Positions 58,360-64,000 of a stretch of DNA of 64,000 bases are shown piece by piece. Positions within the stretch are counted from its first letter, which is position 1. Every line of letters begins with the position of its first letter. The notes under the pieces were generated by a model. That model did no database searches and was not told the DNA's origin. It saw nothing but the letters and a program-made list of their open reading frames with translations. A program made the position numbers and the translations under genes. The stretch covers positions 10,788,001-10,852,000 of the forward strand of contig CM082588.2 in the NCBI GenBank assembly GCA_040954595.2. The letters are read 5' to 3'. The stretch is from Balanoglossus misakiensis. Lineage: Eukaryota; Hemichordata.

Positions 58360-59640
58360 GAAAATAAATGGAGAAAGCCAGCAAGGAAGGCAGAAAAGTG
58401 GAATACATGAAATACACAGTTTGCTTAAACTACATGTGTATGCAGTAAAAACTGTATGGTGCAAGGACGTTCAGTTTTATGATTTATAGCCAGCCAGTCT
58501 TTCCATGCATATCATACCAAAATTAATATGAAAATCGTGTAAATGTTAATAGACTACAAGGATAGTACAAATACATGTAGACATTACACTATCCAACTTT
58601 CTCCACTTTTGATATCTGCCCAACACAGGCAAGCAAAAGGGCCGATCTGAGAGTTTGACTTGAATGATGGCAATTTTTGCTGTCCAGAAGTAACTGTATA
58701 AAATATTTTTGGTAGTAGTATTATTGCTCAAAATACACAAGAATTTAAATATTTCCACTCACTACAGTGATTGAACTGATTTTCAGCAAATTGCAGTGTA
58801 TAAACAGATATTGCCATCTAATGAAATATCAATCCAATATGGCCGCCCATTTGCAATGGTAAAATGCTAGGTTTTTCCTTTTTTGAGCGCCTGGGAATTT
58901 AAATTGTAATCCAGATATCAAAAACTGAAGTCACTATCTGTATCTGCACATATATTGTAATATATTCTGAAAATTTCGTTACAATTAGATCAACTATGAT
59001 TGAGACACGGAACATCAAACATTGCAAAATTTCATATTTCCCATGGTGCCATGCAAAAAATAGAGAGATTTTCTTTACAAGTTTAGATGATCTCCTGTAA
59101 AACTGAAAGAAGTATTCTTCTGTGAATCGTGCATAATTTTTTGAAAAATGTTGAAGATACTTGAGAATATCAGTATTTTTTGATGCTTTTGTACCTTGAA
59201 AACTGGTGAACCGATTTTGATAATTTTCTTTATTATAACCTACAAAGACCTATAAAATTTTTTATCAGTAAAATAAACAGCCTTATATAATTTTACCGGT
59301 CCAGCTGTTACAGAGACCACCGGCTATTTTATTATAAACTGGTGGTAGGTCAGTGAATGCCTCTGTCTGATTGGACTAATTAGCTTGTCATACTCGCATG
59401 TATTTTACAGACAGTTTTTGGACAAAAATCTGTTTTTTTTAGTGCTGCTTGTAAGATTGCAGTGACACATAACACTTGATTGAGCATGGTGAATTTTTTT
59501 ATGTTTCCATAGTATTTGAATATTTTTGCCATATATGCTTGCCAATGTCGCCCGCGATTTAATTCTGGTGAATACCTAAAATCTGTGTAATCCCCAAATG
59601 GCACAACAGTTTCCTATACGCTATGTTTTAAGAAGTTAAT
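58360..59640. other. No gene seen
   Basis: AT-rich DNA containing weak further copies of the TGGTCAAAA/TTTGGTAA type repeat. The minus frames at 58,546-58,758 and 59,380-59,604 are unsupported. Confidence 0.4.
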
Positions 59641-60180
59641 TATACATAGACATAGTGACCTCTGGCTTACCATTTCTAGCCATCCACAACAGATACAGAG
59701 TTTGCTTTCTGTTGGAATCATGCTAACTGCTTTGGCCCCTGTAATGTTGCATGTTCCTTTAATTGTCTTCTTCATGTTGGCCATATTGGATTTTCTGATA
59801 ACCTCTTAAAGTTGACATTTTTTCAAAACTACATGGCCAATCAAGTTCTAATTTACTGTCCCTTCCAATTTTTTTCAATAATATTGTTAGTGGTCATGCG
59901 ACTTTGGATTCATTATGGATTGTTGAAAAATCTCATTTAACATTTCCAAAATCTTTTTCTAATCAAGTTTTCAAGTGTATTGTGATTAGTTAAACCTTAT
60001 TGGAGCCAAATTGGACTTTCTGAACTCTAATTAAAGACAAAGATTTCCTATTTCTAGCCTACTCATTTAAAGCACACATTCATTTTATTGATACGAGTCA
60101 CCATATGTATAGAATACGTTACATTTTTTGGCAAATTTCACATGTCCTTTGATTCAGATTTGTTAGAACTGAATTGTACT

Positions 60181-61219
60181 TGGATATGTCTCTTGTTAAA
60201 AAGCACAACAGTCATGATTGTGTTCACATGAGTTTTATTGCTGCCAGGACATAACCCAAATATTTTGATAATTTTGGCAATGACCCTTGTTCTACTTGGA
60301 TATGTCTCTAGTCTTGTTAAAAAGCACAACAGTCATAATTGTGTTCACATGAGTTTTATTGCTGCCAGGACATAACCCAAATATTTTGATAATTTTGGCG
60401 ATGACCCTTGATCTACTTGGATATGTCTCTTGTTAAAAAGCACAACAGTCATGATTTTGTTCACATGAGTTTTATTGCTGCCAGGACATAACCAAAATAT
60501 TTTGATAATTTTGGCAATGACCCTTGATCTACTTGGATATGTCTCTTGTTAAAAAACACAACAGTCATAATTGTGTTCACATGAGTTTTATTGCTGCCTG
60601 GACATAACCTACATATTTTGATAATGTTGGCAATGATCCTTGATCTACTTGGATATGCCTCTTGTTAAAAAGCACAACAGTCATGATTGTGTTCACATGA
60701 GTTTTATTGCTGCCAGGACATAACCCAAATATTTTGATAATTTTGGCAATGACCCTTGATCTACTTGGATATGTCTCTTGTTAAAAAGCACAACAGTCAT
60801 GATTGTGTTCACACGAGTTTTATTGCTGCCAGGACATAACCCAAATATTTTGATAATTTTGGCAATGACCCTTGATCTACTTGGATATGTCTCTTGTTAA
60901 AAAGCACAACAGTCATTATTGTGTTCATATGAGTTTTATTGCTGCCAGGACATAACCAAAATATTTTGATAATTTTGGCAATGACCCTTGATCTACTTGG
61001 ATAGGTCTCTTGTTAAAAAGCACAACAGTCATGATTTTGTTCACATGAGTTATATTGCTGCCAGGACATAACCCAAATATTTTGATAATTTTGGCCATGA
61101 CCCTTGATCTACTTGGATATGTCTCTTGTTAAAAAGCACAACAGTCATGATATTGTACACATGAGTACTATTGCTGCCTGGACATAACCCAAATATTTTG
61201 ATAATTTTGGCCATGATCT
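60181..61219. repeat. 116-bp minisatellite, 9 copies
   Basis: Unit TGGATATGTCTCTTGTTAAA AAGCACAACAGTCATGATTG, then TTCACATGAGTTTTATTGCT, GCCAGGACATAACCCAAATA and TTTTGATAATTTTGGCAATG. The CTCTTGTTAAAA landmark recurs every 116 bp, with one 6-bp insertion in the second copy. Copies are over 90 percent alike by eye. Confidence 0.93.
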
Positions 61220-62903
61220 ACTTTCCCATAACTTGCCATGCACAGCAGATACGGCTTTCAAATTTAGAGGACTGGAACACCTAATGAAGTATTAATCTTT
61301 AACACAATCGTTATGTACTTATCCTATTTAAAGTTAACCAATTGAGCTTAGAAGTTTGGTTCTTGTTGGACACTTATCAGTTTGATGTCAAAATTTGTTG
61401 GCACAAATTTGCGTGACCTCTGGCTTACTTACCATTTCTCAGCATCCATAACAGATACAGCCTTTGCTTTCTGTTGGAACCATGCTAACCACTTTGGTCA
61501 CTCCAATGCTGCTTATAGTTGGGTCTTCTTCATGGCGGCCATATTGGATTTTCTGATAATCTCTAAAAGTGTACATTTTTTTCTAAACTGCAGGGCCAAT
61601 CAAGTTCTAATTTACTGGCCGTTCCAATTTTTTTTCAATTATATTAATAGTGGTCATGTGAATTTGGATTTATTATGGATTTTTTCAAAAACTCATGAAG
61701 ATTTCCAAAATCTTTTTTAATCAAGCTTTCAAGTGAATTGTGATTGGTTAAACCTTATTGAAGCCAAATTGGATTGTCTGAACTCCGATTAAAAACTAAA
61801 ATTTCCTATTTCAAGGCTACTGAATTATAGCACACCAATCCTTTTTATGGATACGAGTCACCATAAGACCAGAATATGTTAAACAATTTTTATCAACTTT
61901 CACATGTCCTTTCATCCATTTTTTCAACACTTAATTATACAATTTTTTTGCAACTGTCATTCGTCTTTTGATCCAGATCTTTCAGAACTTAATTCTACGT
62001 TGATATGCCTCTTGTTAAAAAGCACAAGAGTCGTGATTTTGTTCACATGAGTACTACTGCTGCCCGGACATAACCCAAATATTTTGATAATTTTGGCAGT
62101 AACTTTTGATCTACATTCCCATAACTTGGCATGCACAGCAGATACAGCTTTTAAATTTAGAGGACTGGAACACCTAATAAAGTACATGTATTAACTTTAA
62201 CACAATAATTATGTATATAAGCTATTTAAAGTTAACCAATAAAGCGTAGAAGTCTGCTTTTTGTTGGACACTGATCAGTTTGGTATCAAATTTTGTTGGC
62301 ACATTTTGCATCACCTCTGGCATACTTTACCATTTCTAGGCATCCACAACAGATGCAGCATTTGCTTTCTGTTGGAACCATGCTAACCGCTTTGGCCACT
62401 CCAATGCTGCTTGTAGCTCTAATTGTCTTCTTCATGGTGGCCATATTGGAATTTCTAATAACCTTTAAAAGTTGACATTTTCATAAACTACAGGGCCAAT
62501 CAAATTCTAGTTTACTGTAGGGTTGAAAGTTTGACAAAAATATCATTAGTGGTCAAGTGACTTTGGGTGCCTAATTGGATTGTTTAAAAATCTCATTAAA
62601 AAATTACAGAACATCTTTTTCTAATCAAGTTTTCAAGTGAATTGTGATTGGTGTCACCTTATTGGAGCCAAATTGGATTTTTCTAAACACTGATTAAAAA
62701 CTAAGATTTTCTATTTCTAGCCTACTCATTGAAAGCACACAAATTAATTTTATGGATACGAGTCGCCATATGACTAGAATACGTTACATTTTTTGGCAAC
62801 TTTCACATGTCCTTTGATCCAGTTTTTTCAAAACTTGATTAAACAATTTGTTGGCAACTCTCGCATGTCCTTTGACCCAGTAATTCCATAACTAAATTTT
62901 ATG

Positions 62904-63388
62904 TGGATATGGCTCTTGATAAAAAGCTAAACAGTCATGATTTTGTTCAAAGAGTACTACTGCTGCCAGGACATAACCCAAATATTTTGATAATTTTGGC
63001 AATGACCCTTGATCTACTTGGATATGTCTCTTGTTAAAAAGCACAACAGTCATGATTTTGTTCACATGAGTTTTATTGCTGCCAGGACATAACCCAAATA
63101 TTTTGATAATTTTGGCAATGACCCTTGATCTACTTGGATATGTCTCTTGTTAAAAAGCACAACAGTAATGATTTTGTTCACATGAGTTTTATTGCTGCCA
63201 GGACATAACCCAAATATTTTGATAATTTTGGCCATGACCCTTGATCTACTTGGATATGTCTCTTGTTAAAAAGCACAACAGTCATGATTTTGTTCACATG
63301 AGTTTTATTGCTGCCAGGACATAACCCAAATATTTTGATAATTTTGGCCATGACCCTTGATCTACTTGCATATGTCTCTTGTTAAAAA
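62904..63388. repeat. 116-bp minisatellite, about 4.2 copies
   Basis: Same unit as at 60,181-61,219. The first copy is divergent, the next three are nearly identical, and the last breaks off after CTCTTGTTAAAAAAACAG. A lone copy lies at 61,998-62,113. Confidence 0.92.
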
Positions 63389-63390
63389 AA

Positions 63391-64000
63391 CAGTATAGAA
63401 AACATTTTCCAATTTCCGAAAAACCTCTTTTTTACAAAATTACTGCTGAAAAAGTTAGAAATTTATGAAAATATTCCTTATTCTTTGCCAATTTCTAATG
63501 AAAAAATTACATAAAGGTATTCTTAGTCTCTTTCCTGCAGCTGTACAGCAGGAAAAATGCATTTTGTCATATTTTGGCTTTAAACTCAAATTAAAATTTA
63601 TCTGTGAAAAAACTGAGTCTCCTTCAAAGCCACGTACATGACAGTCCTTTTGATTTTTTTCTAAGGAAATTTTGTCTCCATGTTTATCATGAGTAATATT
63701 TCTATTGAAAATTTGCAAGTGTGTGAATTGCTTGTAAAATTTCGCCAGAAAAAACAATAGCATCAAAAAGTAAATCTGAAACCCAATATTTATTACAAGA
63801 ATTGTTAGATTAATATCCGTATCACACAAATCCGTTGGATTTCGTATGAATTTTAGGAAATAAGCACTGCTAATTGACAAATCCATATTTTGCAGCTGAA
63901 ATACTTGGAAAAGAGTCAGTGGCATGTGAGAGCTTGGAAATTTCCAAGCACTGACAAGGGTCAGTGGTCGGAAATTTCCAGACACTCAGGGAATGTGAGA
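63391..64000 (-). other. 176-codon minus frame, unproven
   Basis: The frame 63,985-63,455 contains a hydrophobic stretch (INLTILVINIGFQIYFLMLL) that could be a membrane segment, but its composition follows the AT-rich DNA, and there is no family signature, promoter or splice support. The plus-strand ends carry the short direct repeat GGAAATTTCCA (about 63,938 and 63,970). Confidence 0.2.

Larger units (their letters stand above)
59641..63390. repeat. Hierarchical repeat: 116-bp arrays separated by related spacers
   Basis: Three related spacers (59,641-60,180, 61,220-61,997 and 62,114-62,903) share blocks such as CAGATACAG-TTTGCTTTCTGTTGG, CTTCTTCATGGTGGCCATATT, ACAGGGCCAATCAAGTTCTA and AGAGGACTGGAACACCTAA. 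Each is followed by an array of a 116-bp unit with 9, 1 and about 4.2 copies. The whole is therefore a large unit that has been duplicated while its inner minisatellite changed copy number. Confidence 0.85.

Noticed and set aside
63455-63985. 176-codon minus-strand frame as a membrane protein
   Set aside because: A hydrophobic stretch is expected from AT-rich DNA, and nothing else supports a gene. Kept only as a low-confidence note.

Overview
The window reads as nuclear DNA of an invertebrate animal, probably marine. It is AT-rich, has spliced exons with GT..AG borders, phase-1 EGF exons, long tandem satellites, and many small inverted-repeat elements, SINE and LINE pieces. I cannot name the species. 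A lancelet, hemichordate or similar animal would fit, but this is a guess. Intact genes are few. Most of the sequence is repeat DNA, and most coding traces are broken.

Layout. 1-18,899 is one satellite array of about 130-134 bp monomers. It has a higher-order pattern of roughly 19-21 monomers (2.5-2.8 kb) and a more divergent right edge. 18,900-26,250 holds a 1.5 kb foldback element, microsatellites, and a 2.4 kb terminal-inverted-repeat (TIR) transposon (23,592-25,980) carrying a three-exon minus-strand gene of unknown function. From 26,280 to 50,263 a plus-strand exon series appears: one exon that clearly resembles the von Willebrand A domain of Mediator subunit MED25, two Gln/Pro/Ser-rich exons, four EGF-like exons, then two Gln-rich exons ending in a stop that overlaps AATAAA. 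Several junctions are phase compatible, yet there are in-frame stops, lost cysteines and missing domains. It is either a decayed chimeric gene or two interleaved relics.

Between the second and third EGF exons lies an approximately 11 kb segment (32,192-43,168) bounded by inverted repeats. Inside is a broken multi-domain gene: an N-terminal zinc-binding region, an OTU-type cysteine protease, a long region like those of the animal DUF6589 group, a nuclease region with FEN/XPG-like acidic motifs, and a tesmin/TSO1-like CXC cysteine cluster. This gene was later hit by a 5'-truncated LINE with a 14-bp target duplication, a 796-bp TTAA-flanked element, and a block of a dispersed repeat. A CR1-like reverse transcriptase relic follows the CXC end.

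50,264-64,000 is mostly non-coding: miniature inverted-repeat elements, an LTR-like promoter block, old degenerate tandem repeats, one isolated exon-like frame at 58.1 kb, and a hierarchical repeat (59.6-63.4 kb) in which 116-bp units form arrays of 9, 1 and about 4 copies separated by related 0.5-0.8 kb spacers.

The most noteworthy items are the mobile-element-like OTU/nuclease/CXC gene and its layered insertions, the phase-bridged MED25-like/EGF exon chain, and the satellite's higher-order structure. All functional calls come from reading motifs by eye. No database search was run.
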